Shown here piece after piece: positions 1 to 8,291 of a stretch of 64,000 nt of DNA. Made by a program: the position numbers and the translations under genes. The notes beneath the pieces were generated by a model. The model worked only from the letters and a program-made list of their open reading frames with translations, ran no database searches and was not told the DNA's origin. This DNA comes from VAZQ01 sp963841705 (GTDB taxonomy: Bacteria > Pseudomonadota > Alphaproteobacteria > Rhizobiales > Xanthobacteraceae): NCBI GenBank assembly GCA_963841705.1, contig CAWJDY010000003.1, positions 1 through 64,000 on the forward strand, given 5' to 3'. Each line of letters opens with the position of its first letter. Position 1 is the first letter of the stretch.

Positions 1-183
1 GCAGGCACGTTGAGTAGCTTGCGGGCTTGCGCGATGTTGTTGGCACGCGATCCGCTGGCGAGCAGGCCATAGTAGCGGATGCGATGGAAGCCGCCGGGCA
101 GCACGTGGATGAGGAAGCGGCAATGCTGCGGCGCGGTAATGCGCCTGTCGCGGCAGAGATTTGCAGGAGGCTTGCCGGCTTGC
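1..183 (-). pseudogene. IS91-family transposase remnant (C-terminal part)
   Basis: Read on the minus strand, this stretch encodes a peptide containing RFLIHVLPGGFHRIRYYGLL followed by ASGSRANNIAQARKLL. It resembles the conserved C-terminal region of IS91/IS801/IS1294 Y2 transposases, where a RFLxHVLPxGFxRIRHYG block is typical. The reading continues off the left edge. Upstream of the motif (towards 183) similarity fades and no start or catalytic tyrosine region is present, so this is a piece rather than a working gene. It suggests a mobile element lies or lay to the left. Recognition is from the motif only. Confidence 0.6.
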
Positions 184-397
184 CCAATCCCCACGCTACC
201 ACGCGCGGTTTAATCTCGTGGTCGGGGGCTAAACGATCTATGATCGGCCCTGTGGGCGGCAACAACGCGAAAGCGTCGTACCGTGAAATACACGCAGCGT
301 GTGCAATATCTGTCAGGGCATGTAGTAGCTCCGGCCCCGCCTGGGGCTTGCAAGAGACCTACAAGGGTAACGAAGGGTCGTGGGGCTTGGACCGTGG

Positions 398-541
398 TCA
401 TGAGCGTGAATCCACGGTCCACAGTGTTGCGGTGAAGGCTTTGCGGTGCTCGTCGATCGCCAACGCATGAAATGCGTATTTGTTTGAGATCTGGATACCC
501 GTGTTGAGAACCATGTCCGCTTTGCCGAGGATTGGCAGGTG
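398..541 (-). pseudogene. possible DUF2235-like hydrolase remnant
   Basis: The minus strand encodes about 46 residues including KYAFHALAIDEHRKAFTATL followed by W, and then a TGA stop. The pattern HALAIDExRxxFxPTLW is what I recall from DUF2235 proteins, the alpha/beta-hydrolase-like family that includes type VI secretion phospholipase effectors. Neither the nucleophile region nor any other part of the family is present and the surrounding frames are broken. If the match is right, only a scrap remains. It could also be chance similarity. Confidence 0.33.
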
Positions 542-623
542 GGCTCCGGTCGTACGTCGAGCTGAGCGAAGCCGAATTGATCAGGAGCCTTTGCTCCACA
601 TTTGTCAGCGGTGCAAGATAGAG

Positions 624-1675
624 TCATCTCATGAAACGGGGCATAACCTGCGCCGCGAAGCGCCGAATGGAGGGGACAGCGCTCTTTAGCGGAATAGTAT
701 GAAAATTGACCTGGAGCGAGACGGCTTCCACGCCTCCCGGAATTCCGCGGTAGCAAGTCGCGATCATGTCGCAGATTTGCTCGGGGGTGCCGCACCACGC
801 GATCCCGTGCTCGCGCATCCGGTCAAAATCATTGCGGCTCAGTCCATCCAGCATCTTTTCATACCCAGGATAATCCTTGGAGGTAAGTCCCTCACCCCAG
901 CTCCTCGCCGCCGAAGTCAATGCTGCAAGGTGTCCATTGAACGGATCTTTCGCGGTCGCAAGGACGTCCTCTTCCGACGTGCCGCAATACATATTGTGTG
1001 TCATCATCACCCGGCCTTGTCCCGGATGACCCGCGGAGCGCCAAGCTTCACGATAGGCGCCTATTGCTTCGGCTAGAACCGGTCCGGCGGTCGGGATCGC
1101 CATGATGCCATGGCCACTGCGCCCACGAAGGACTTTTTGGTTGTGAACGCGGCAATCCAGAAGGGGGGATGCGGCTTCTGCGTCGGTCGTGGCAGCGAGG
1201 TGACATTCCTGAACCGATGAAAACGCCCTTCCGAAGAGACGTTCTCGTTGCTCAGCAGCAACTGGACTTGCGCCATGCCTTCCTCGAATTGAGCTCGGCT
1301 CTCGTCAAGCGAGATTCCGAAGCGTTGGAATTCGTGCGGCAGGAAGGCACGCGCGAAGCCGATCTCGAGACGTCCCTCAGAGAAGGCATCGAGCATGGCC
1401 AGCTCACCCGCAAGCTTCAGCGGATGATTGAAGACCGGAAGCACTGCACCCGTGATGAGACGAGCCTTTGTCGAATGCCGGGCAGCCGCAGTCAGGAAAA
1501 CAACTGGGCTGGGGCAGAAGCCGCCGTAAGGCTCAAAATAGTGCTCGACCGTACGGACATGACGATACCCGAGCTCATCGCAAAGTTCGACCAGCGCCAT
1601 GCATTCGCGATAGTACCTGGCCGCGTCGATCTCCTGGGGATCGTGCGTTGGAAAAAAGTTAAGGCCAAATTCCAT
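624..1675 (-). pseudogene. luciferase-like flavin monooxygenase, one-base frameshift
   Basis: Two adjacent minus-strand frames together encode a bacterial-luciferase-like (LLM class, F420/FMN-type) oxidoreductase of about 350 residues. The N-terminal frame starts at ATG 1675 (MEFGLNFFPTHDP) and carries the TIM-barrel pattern through TVEHYFEPYGG and GRLEIGFARAF. The C-terminal frame resumes with HGIMAIPTAGPVL and runs to 624. The join is near 1100-1110 and needs a single-base correction. Family members usually oxidise small organic substrates with reduced flavin. It is the last gene of a leftward block with a VOC protein, a molybdopterin oxidoreductase and a substrate-binding protein. Either the gene is dead or this is a sequencing error; the next gene has the same kind of lesion. 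Confidence 0.75.
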
Positions 1676-1762
1676 CGTGCTGGGAATATTGCGTTCCTCA
1701 TGCCCCCGCTGTACGGCCGTCATGGCTTTTTTAGGCCAACTCCCAAACAGTTACGAATCTTC

Positions 1763-2130
1763 TTATCGCGGCTTCAGCTCGATCGCATAGTTGTCGGGGT
1801 CCCGAATAAAAAGCGACGGCGATCTGCCCCATGCGCCTGTGCGGGGAGCGATTTCACCTTCGACCGGGACGCCCTTTGCCCTGAGCGCATCGGCAAGCCC
1901 GGCCAAATCATCGCAGCGGATGGAGAGACAGTAATGATGAAGACCATTTCCCGACGGCGCACCTGGCATCAAATCGATCAGCTGTTCACCAACCGCAGCT
2001 GAATCAGATAAATTTCAGGATTCGTCCGCTCCACCGTGCACCCCAACACCTCAGTGTAGAACTTCTGAGCAGCTTTCTGATCGCGGACTCCCAATGCAAC
2101 GTGATCGAGACCGAGCGGAGTGAACAGCAT
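1763..2130 (-). pseudogene. VOC (glyoxalase/dioxygenase-fold) protein, one-base frameshift
   Basis: ATG 2130 opens with LGLDHVALGVRDQKAAQKFY, a classic start of a vicinal-oxygen-chelate module with the metal-ligand His in DHVALGV. The second half, in another frame, gives HHYCLSIRCDDL and LFIRDPDNYAIEL, the usual end of the fold with its metal-ligand glutamate. The frame breaks near 1988: adding one G there rejoins the two halves into a protein of about 122 residues, normal for a single-module VOC protein. Members include glyoxalase I, fosfomycin-resistance enzymes and extradiol dioxygenases; the exact reaction cannot be told. It lies between the molybdopterin oxidoreductase and the flavin monooxygenase on the same strand. 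Confidence 0.75.
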
Positions 2131-2282
2131 GACTTGTGTTCCTTTCAAAAGTCTGCACACGGGCAGGGATACCGCGTTACGGAAAAACTAGATTATCACG
2201 ATTTGCGGCTCAATCTGGCTTCCATCCGGCGACATGGGTGACAGCGAATTGAAACGTTCACGGCGGTTTTGCCGATCCGTTG

Positions 2283-4649
2283 CTATTGCATTTCATAGTG
2301 CGCCGTCATGTTGGTGCCCCCGATGAGCGCGCGGACACGACTGGGCGTGAATGGCCCGTGCCGCACCACCACGGCGAGCGGCCGGAGCGCATCTTCAATC
2401 GCGTTTGCGATTGCAGCGGGCGCTCCGATTGCACCGCCCTCGCCAACTCCCTTCACGCCGATGGGGTTGCGCGGTGACGGACTCTCGATGTGATCACATG
2501 AAAACGATGGGAGGCGCGAGGCGATCGGCAGCGCGTAATCCATGAAGCTGCCAGTGAGTGGCTGACCGTTCTTGTCGTAGACAAACTCTTCGCACAGCGC
2601 ACCGCCTATCCCCTGAGTGATGCCGCCGGTGACCTGCCCTTCGGCGAGCATCGGATTGACCACGCGCCCACAGTCGTGCACGGCGATGTAGCGCTCGATA
2701 GCGACCTCGCCAGTCGTCTGATCCACTCGGACCACTGCCGCATGCGCGGCACTGGCGTACGTGACGTTCGGCGGAATGAAATATTCGGTTTCCGCGAGGA
2801 GGCCGTCACCCCGGGCTCCTTCACGGAGCACCTCCTGTGCCAGCGCGCCAGCGATTGCGGACATCGTGAGACCGTGTTCCGGCACACCGCGGATGCGCAC
2901 TCTGCCATCGTCCAGTTCGAGGTCAGATACAGAGGCTTCTAGCAGGCGTTCAGCAATCGCAAGCACGCGCTTCCTGAGCCTAGTTGATGCGTTGTAGATC
3001 GCGCTGCCCGCGACGACGGTGCTGCGGCTCCCATAGGTTCCCACCCCAAATGGGACCGTTCCGGTATCACCGCCGATGACGTCCACCGCCTCTATCGGAA
3101 CGCCAAGAGCATCCGCGGCGATCTGCGCGTACACCGTTCGGTGTCCCTGGCCCTGGCTACACGCTCCCGTCGCGATTTGCACCCGGCCGGATGGCAGAAT
3201 GCGCACAACGGCGCCTTCAAACGGACCCGATCCCGTGCCCTCCACGTAGAGTGCGAAGCCGACGCCCACGAGCTGCCCCTCGGTGGCCCCATCTTGCTGA
3301 CGCGTCCGAACGCGATTGAAATCGATCTGCTCCTTTGCTCGCTGCAAGAGCCGGGGGAAGTCACCTGAATCGTAGATCTGTTTTTGTCCGTCCGAATAAA
3401 GAATCTCTGTGTCGTGCGGCATTGCTGCCGCCGAAATAAGATTGCGCATGCGGACCTCGGCCGGATCGAGGCCGAGCTTGGCCGCCACCCGGTCGATGAG
3501 CCGCTCCATGGCAAACACCGCCTCAGGGCGACCTGCGCCGCGGTACGGGGCCGTAGGACAGGTGTTCGTCAGGACGCCCTTCACTGCAAGTTGTGCATGC
3601 GCCACGTCATAAGGCCCGAGCAAGTGCGATAGGGTGTTGTAAGGCACTACGTGACCGAGGACATTGAACGCGCCGAAATCGACGAGCACATCGTCGCGAA
3701 CGGCCAGGATGCGTCCATCTTCCCTCGCCGCCACGGAGATACGATGACTTTGAGCTCGGGCATGAGAAGCCGAGACCAGGTTCTCGCCTCGCTCCTCGAT
3801 CCAGTGCACGGGTCGATTCAGTTGCAGTGCCGCGAATGCGACCAGCACGTCCTCGAAATAGACGACGGCCTTTTGGCCGAAGCCACCGCCCACGTCACAG
3901 GCAGCAACGCGGATACGGTCGGCGGCAAGTCCCAATGTGGCCGAAAGGAGATTGCGAAGGACATGCGGGATCTGCGTGCCGGCCCAGACAATCAGCAAAC
4001 CGCTGCCCGGTTCGACCGAAGCCAGGACCCCGCGCGGTTCGAGCGGCGAGGGTACGTAGCGGTGAGAGCCGAACTGTTCGTGGATCACGATCGAGGCTGC
4101 GGCGAACGCCGAATCTGTCTCACCTTTGCTGACATTGACGGAAAAGGCCACATTACTCGGCCAGCTCGGTTCGACCAGAGGTGCGTTGGCAGCAATAGCA
4201 TCAACAGGATCAATCACCGGGGCTAACGGCTCGTAATCGACTGCGATGAGCTCCGCCGCGTCCATTGCCGCGAAACGGCTCTCCGCGATGATCATTGCTA
4301 CAGCCTGGCCGACGTAAGTTACCTTCGAGCTTGGCAGCAATGGAATTGGATGTCTTCGGTTGATGAGAGTCAGCTTTCGCTGCAGGTCGTCCGGGACTTG
4401 CACTTCGTCGGTCATGCACAGCGGCCGAGTCCGCTTTGCCACATCTGAGGCAGTGAGAACCGCCGCAACACCTGGAGCTGTGCGGGCCGCCGAAACGTCG
4501 ATGCCACGGATGGCTGCGTGCGCCTGCGGACTCCGCAGAAATACGGTTTCGAGTGTGCCCGGCGACCGGAGATCTGCGAGGAACCGGCCCTGTCCCCGCA
4601 ACAAACGATTGTCTTCTAAGCGTCGGATTGACTGTCCAACCTGCTCCAT
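2283..4649 (-). CDS. xanthine dehydrogenase/CoxL-family molybdopterin-binding subunit
   Basis: This 788-residue protein belongs to the large subunit of molybdenum hydroxylases (xanthine dehydrogenase, aldehyde oxidase, form II CO-dehydrogenase-like). Seen in the sequence are the N-terminal RLEDNRLLRGQGRFLADL segment, the molybdopterin motif DVGGGFGQK, the loop AYRGAGRPEA and the C-terminal GVKGVGEGGAIGAP with the glutamate expected at the active site. The AYRGAGR loop rather than AYRCSFR argues against true aerobic CO dehydrogenase. Start ATG 4649 lies 11 bp beyond the end of the substrate-binding-protein gene, suggesting one operon. The usual partner genes for the FAD and 2Fe-2S subunits are absent here, so it must borrow partners or be left over. 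The substrate is unknown. Confidence 0.9.
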   Translation of the reverse strand: MEQVGQSIRRLEDNRLLRGQGRFLADLRSPGTLETVFLRSPQAHAAIRGIDVSAARTAPGVAAVLTASDVAKRTRPLCMTDEVQVPDDLQRKLTLINRRHPIPLLPSSKVTYVGQAVAMIIAESRFAAMDAAELIAVDYEPLAPVIDPVDAIAANAPLVEPSWPSNVAFSVNVSKGETDSAFAAASIVIHEQFGSHRYVPSPLEPRGVLASVEPGSGLLIVWAGTQIPHVLRNLLSATLGLAADRIRVAACDVGGGFGQKAVVYFEDVLVAFAALQLNRPVHWIEERGENLVSASHARAQSHRISVAAREDGRILAVRDDVLVDFGAFNVLGHVVPYNTLSHLLGPYDVAHAQLAVKGVLTNTCPTAPYRGAGRPEAVFAMERLIDRVAAKLGLDPAEVRMRNLISAAAMPHDTEILYSDGQKQIYDSGDFPRLLQRAKEQIDFNRVRTRQQDGATEGQLVGVGFALYVEGTGSGPFEGAVVRILPSGRVQIATGACSQGQGHRTVYAQIAADALGVPIEAVDVIGGDTGTVPFGVGTYGSRSTVVAGSAIYNASTRLRKRVLAIAERLLEASVSDLELDDGRVRIRGVPEHGLTMSAIAGALAQEVLREGARGDGLLAETEYFIPPNVTYASAAHAAVVRVDQTTGEVAIERYIAVHDCGRVVNPMLAEGQVTGGITQGIGGALCEEFVYDKNGQPLTGSFMDYALPIASRLPSFSCDHIESPSPRNPIGVKGVGEGGAIGAPAAIANAIEDALRPLAVVVRHGPFTPSRVRALIGGTNMTAHYEMQ

Positions 4650-4660
4650 TGTGGGGTGAG

Positions 4661-5635
4661 CTATTCGGTGACTTGCGTCACGCCGGGCAGGAAGAGACGA
4701 TTGATGTCAAGCGATCTGTCGCGCATGTCGCTTCTAAGGATCTCGATAACCTCGGCAACTTTCTTCTTTGAAACCGCACCTTTCGGCTCGAAGAAATTGA
4801 TCTTCCGAAAGAGATCGTAAGACCGCTCGGTGTCCTCCAGCGGCTGCCGGCTCGCCTCGACCATCAACGGGATTGCCTCACTGCGGTTGTTGTCATCGTT
4901 GAACCAGGCCACGGCCTTGGTGTAGGCGGCGAGAAACTTCCGCAGTGGATCTTTCTTCTGCGCCGCCCAGGCCGTATTGACCGAGAATCCCGAAAACGGA
5001 AGGTTTTTGACATAATCGACTACGAGACCCAGATTGGTAAAGCCCGCCAACTCTGCTCGGAAGTTGAATGGCGGGTACAGTATGGCGGCCGAGACCGCGC
5101 CCGACTGTAGCGCGGCGAACCGCGCAATAGTTGCGCCCGAATAAAGCAAATCGTATTCGCCCGGCTTGACTCCAGCATTAGCGAGCATGCGTTCGAGATA
5201 AACCCGGGTGATATCTTTTTCGCCGCCGACCATGAGTGTCTTGCCGCGCAATTCCGGTATGGCCTTGATTGCCGGCTGGCTTAGCAGAGCATAGGGCGGG
5301 ACTTGCCCCTCGATGCGCACGAGAGCAATCGGTGCCCCTTCGAAGATTGCACGCACCTGATCGTTAAGGCCGGCATCGGAGATCTCCAGCGCTCCGGCTG
5401 CCAGCTGCTGTTGAACCCCTGCGCTCGATGGCACAAAGGTCAGCTTGATGTTGAGATTCTCGGCTGCGAACATTCCCTTGTTCACGCCGATGTAAATCGG
5501 CCAAAGCACTGCGGACGGGCCGCCGATTGTGCCCATCTCGACATCTTCGAGTGCCCGTGCGGGTGCGCTTGTTGCCGCAGCCGCATACGCCAACGCTATA
5601 AGAACGGCACCGAACTGAGCGATTCGACTGAACAT
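4661..5635 (-). CDS. NMT1/SsuA-type ABC transporter substrate-binding protein
   Basis: The product has 324 residues and begins with a hydrophobic signal peptide ending near APARALE. The mature part has the NMT1/TauA/SsuA layout: IYIGVNKGMFAAENLNIKL near the start, a central segment on removal of pathway selectivity (LRGKTLMVGG), and a C-terminal helix-rich region. Such periplasmic proteins deliver nitrate, sulfonates, pyrimidine precursors or aromatic compounds to an inner-membrane ABC importer. No permease or ATPase gene lies next to it. It is the first gene of the leftward block with the molybdopterin oxidoreductase, so a link to uptake of that enzyme's substrate is an inference. Start ATG 5635 has a GAGGG ribosome site just upstream. 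Confidence 0.85.
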   Translation of the reverse strand: MFSRIAQFGAVLIALAYAAAATSAPARALEDVEMGTIGGPSAVLWPIYIGVNKGMFAAENLNIKLTFVPSSAGVQQQLAAGALEISDAGLNDQVRAIFEGAPIALVRIEGQVPPYALLSQPAIKAIPELRGKTLMVGGEKDITRVYLERMLANAGVKPGEYDLLYSGATIARFAALQSGAVSAAILYPPFNFRAELAGFTNLGLVVDYVKNLPFSGFSVNTAWAAQKKDPLRKFLAAYTKAVAWFNDDNNRSEAIPLMVEASRQPLEDTERSYDLFRKINFFEPKGAVSKKKVAEVIEILRSDMRDRSLDINRLFLPGVTQVTE

Positions 5636-6110
5636 GCTGCCCTCGGTCGCAGATGATTGAGCATCCCAAACGATCAGCCTTCGCCAACTTACGATAGGGG
5701 GTCTCGCGCTACAAGCCGGCGAACTGTGGCCTGAACCATCAATTACGTTGAAGGCTCTTAGTGGACCTGGCTAGATGGGAAATCGTCAGCGGGCCGACGT
5801 GACCGCCAAGGCCGAGTCCATTAAGTCGCAATCAGCGGCAGTGGGGTGCAGACTTGGCGCCATGCAAAGCTCGCTCCGACGGGGTGGTGACGTACGTTCG
5901 TCGGTAGCGCGATCACGTTACCATGTCCGACTACATGCTTGCGGATGTCTGTTTAGCGCGAGAAGATATGCCTGCGCATGGTTCGAGTTGATGCTGCGCG
6001 CGCCAATTCGCAGGGAATTTACGGAGCGCTTCAATTCCAAACCTCCGTGCCTGTCGGGGACGAATTCTGCGCCCTACCTCGAGATCGAGGAGACCTTGGC
6101 CAACGCGCAC
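5636..6110. other. region without a convincing gene
   Basis: This stretch between the leftward operon and the first plausible rightward ORF should contain the operon promoter. The open frames here show no codon pattern or motif I trust. Starts further upstream (for example ATG 5991) are possible for the next ORF. Confidence 0.4.
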
Positions 6111-6698
6111 ATGCTGCGAAAGCTACGCCGCACCGAGCCTTGCCAGATCGTCAAAGCGATAGAGGACTGGGTCAAGATCCAGCCGCCGGGGTATAGCGAC
6201 GGCCTCGCGGCGGTTAGCGACGGCGCGTTTGCCGAAGCCGCAACGAGAACCTTGAGCGGTTATCTCGCGGCGTGGGCTATCGAGCGCGGTCTCGATCTCG
6301 GCAACGATGCGCTCCAGCTATCGCGGCTGTTGCCGCTCGAGGAGCACCTCCTCGGTGCTTGCCCGGTGTACACGATCGACGATCTCGAAGAGGTCGGGCT
6401 CGCGCCTGGATCGGTTCGCCTCATTCATCGCATGGAGGTCGTGGAGACCGAGCCCTTTGCCAGGCAGCTCCTTCGCCTCAACGACGCCGTGCGCGACGAT
6501 TGGATCCGCGCCAAGGAACAGATCAAAACTTGTCTCCCGCGGTCGCGCGGCTTCGAGAAACTCAAGGACTGGAAGCCGCCGACCTGGTCGCTGCGCCTGC
6601 GCGGCGGCCATCGCGTTCACCTTTGGCCGCCCGAGGCAGGAAGCGCGCGGTGGCGGGCTGTCGCCGTTGGCAACCACAAGGAGATGGGTCATGGCTGA
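6111..6698 (+). CDS. hypothetical protein with RelE/ParE-like C-terminal part
   Basis: From ATG 6111 the frame encodes about 195 residues; the open frame itself extends further upstream. The first half is not recognised. The last 90 residues contain an alpha-helical segment (FARQLLRLNDAVRDDWIRAK), then GFEKLKDW, WSLRLRGGHRVHLWP and WRAVAVGNHKEMGHG. That order of helix, basic strand and a closing VGxHxE-like strand resembles the RelE/ParE toxin fold, but length and N-terminus do not fit a plain toxin of about 90 residues. No catalytic assignment is made. The next frame overlaps its stop codon, as in toxin-antitoxin pairs. The neighbourhood is decayed, so it may be non-functional. Confidence 0.4.
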   Translation: MLRKLRRTEPCQIVKAIEDWVKIQPPGYSDGLAAVSDGAFAEAATRTLSGYLAAWAIERGLDLGNDALQLSRLLPLEEHLLGACPVYTIDDLEEVGLAPGSVRLIHRMEVVETEPFARQLLRLNDAVRDDWIRAKEQIKTCLPRSRGFEKLKDWKPPTWSLRLRGGHRVHLWPPEAGSARWRAVAVGNHKEMGHG

Positions 6699-7226
6699 AG
6701 CGTCGCAAGGGTGCAAGATCGACTGTCGGCCGCGTCGTTTTCAGATCCTGGGAGCATCAATGGATTACGGGAGAGCCGTGGGTCGCCTCGGTTGCATCCG
6801 CCAGCAGATTGCTGCCGGAGCGCCGCACGGCGCCGATCTACGACATTTTGAAAAGATGGGAGCAATCCCTGCTGCGAGCGTCGCTGCCGTTTGCTCCTCA
6901 CGATGTGCGGATCGTGGAGGAAAACGAGCTTCTCGCATACGAGAATTACGATGACCACTTTCCTGACTGGGTTCGCAGGGCATTACCGATCGGTCAAATC
7001 TGCCCGGATTGGGAGGAGGCGCTGCGCAAGAAACGTCTGCTCCTGGCCAAGGGTCCTCGAGAGAAAGCCGCTCAAGTCCGGTCTAATACTGAAGGTACCT
7101 TCGGGCGAGACGCCGCTCAACTGTGTCTACGAAGTGGAATGGCGGTGCGTCTGCCTGCCGGCCTACATAGACGTCTTTCTTCGAGAATTCTCTCCTCGCC
7201 ACAAACAGCGGTTGGCCGGCACATGA
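6691..7226 (+). pseudogene. unrecognised, probably frame-broken gene
   Basis: ATG 6691 overlaps the end of the preceding ORF. Protein-like composition moves between frames: the first frame is weak, the second carries APIYDILKRWEQSLL, EENELLAYENYDDHF and PDWVRRALPIGQICPDWEEA up to about 7090, and the third carries LILKVPSGETPLNCVYEVEW up to the stop at 7226. This pattern suggests one ancestral gene with two frameshifts, but I recognise no family. By position it might be the partner of the RelE-like ORF. Treat as tentative. Confidence 0.25.
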
Positions 7227-7257
7227 GATTTGCGGGCCTGCAAAATTTGGATGCATC

Positions 7258-7486
7258 CTACTTCACGCGGACCTCGAGAATATTACTGAGCGGGGTTCGT
7301 CCTATGACGCGACCGACATTTATGAAGCCGGGCCTTTCCAATTCCTCGATCGCGGCGATTAGGTCTTCTTTGGTCAAGCTGGTGAGCATGAGCAATTGGT
7401 CCACGCTCGGTCCAACACCCCCCCTTTCTCGCACCTACGTATTCTCGCAAGGCGCGCGCGAGGATTAGACCGTTGTCAGTCAACAT
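7258..7486 (-). pseudogene. small helical, winged-helix-like protein broken in a C7 tract
   Basis: On the minus strand ATG 7486 opens MLTDNGLILARALREYVGAR and runs into a run of seven G (plus-strand C 7418-7424). Past the run, a different frame gives VGPSVDQLLMLTSLTKEDL and then IAAIEELERPGFINVGRVIG, ending at TAG 7258-7260. Changing the homopolymer length by one joins them into a helical protein of about 75 residues that looks like a small DNA-binding winged helix (an alternation of helices ending in a beta hairpin), though no family is certain. The lesion is exactly where sequencing slips or contingency slippage would occur. Confidence 0.45.
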
Positions 7487-8025
7487 GCGCTCACTTGCCC
7501 AGCACTCTGCCGGCAAGAACTCGAATTACACCATACTATCGGGTTGCTTAGAGGGCATTTCATTGCGCATTTCATTCCGCGTGCCGCGGCCCCATTGGTG
7601 CAAGCTTGATTTGAACCTGCGACCCCCTCGTCCCGAACGAGGTGCGCTGAGCGGCCAGAGAAACGACAACGAGAGCCCGTCCGTGTTCGCGAACATCCAA
7701 TCGTTCAGGATGGGTGAGAGTGTGGGTGCGGATCCCGCGTGGCTCGGGGTGCGCGATGGGAACCCGAATAACCTTCACGTTGATCCCGGTGCGGGTCGGG
7801 ACCTGATCTCCAACAGCCAAGGTGGGGCCAGGATCGCGGCACAAATTCAGTCCTGGCTCGAACCTACGGCATGGGCGACGGTGGCGTTCTGCCATCACTG
7901 CCAGGACGACTTTCGTTCGCGGCTGGCCGCTCTCGTTCGAGGACCTCCGGGAACATCCATTCCGTATATTTTCCGTACGATGAGGATGTCGAAGGGGCGA
8001 GTGCCAGGAAGTTACTGATTTTGCT
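7487..8025. other. intergenic stretch with a tRNA fragment
   Basis: Apart from the tRNA-Pro fragment at 7608-7648, I see no supported gene here. Frames are open on both strands (for example minus 7572-7898), but they show no motif. The intact tRNA-Glu follows directly. Confidence 0.45.
7608..7648 (-). other. tRNA-Pro(CGG) partial copy, possible att-site scar
   Basis: Forty-one bases on the minus strand match the central part of a proline tRNA: the end of the D region (AGCGCA), an anticodon arm CCTCG-TTCGGGA-CGAGG with anticodon CGG, the variable loop GGGGTC, and the T arm up to GCAGGTTCAAATC. The acceptor stem and the 3' side of the T stem do not pair (CAAGC instead of CCTGC), and the 5' half is absent. 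Such tRNA internal fragments are typical left-over attachment sites of integrases that target tRNA genes. No integrase is seen nearby. Confidence 0.6.
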
Positions 8026-8100
8026 GGCGCTCCCTAGGGGACTCGAACCCCTGTTTTCGCCGTGAGAGGGCGACGTCCTGGGCCGCTAGACGAAGGGAGC
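8026..8100 (-). tRNA. tRNA-Glu (CTC)
   Basis: The minus strand folds as a complete tRNA: acceptor stem GCTCCCT pairing with AGGGAGC, D arm with TAGCGGCCCAGGACG, anticodon arm TCGCC-CTCTCAC-GGCGA giving anticodon CTC (glutamate), T arm AGGGG-TTCGAGT-CCCCT, discriminator G and an encoded CCA at 8026-8028. It is intact and marks the boundary between the decayed left part and the conserved genes to the right. Confidence 0.95.
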
Positions 8101-8203
8101 AAAGTTGAGAGGCGATTGGAAATAGACCCGATCATGCGGACGCGCAAGCGTCGGCCCTATACCGGAGGCATTGCACTGCTTGCGCTCGCGACGTTTGACA
8201 GCT

Positions 8204-8231
8204 GTAGGGGCGAGGCATGCCTCGCCCCTAC
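8204..8231. repeat. 28-bp perfect palindrome, REP-like
   Basis: GTAGGGGCGAGGCA is followed at once by its exact reverse complement. The same GTAGGGGCGAGGCA arm recurs at 58869 in a longer element, so this is a short member of a dispersed palindromic family. It lies between tRNA-Glu and the end of the membrane-protein gene and could also act as a bidirectional transcript end. Confidence 0.8.
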
Positions 8232-8291
8232 GCACCCGGTCTCGAAGCATACACGCACCGCACCAACTCTTATCCAGCCGCACCTCCGCCC

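Noticed and set aside
2283..4649. Aerobic CO dehydrogenase (form I CoxL)
   Set aside because: The loop is AYRGAGR and not AYRCSFR, and no coxM/coxS are adjacent, so CO oxidation is not supported. The second CoxL-like protein has QYRAVGH and is also not form I.
7572..7898. 108-codon minus-strand frame next to the tRNA fragment
   Set aside because: It runs through the tRNA-Pro fragment and has no recognisable motif or ribosome site.
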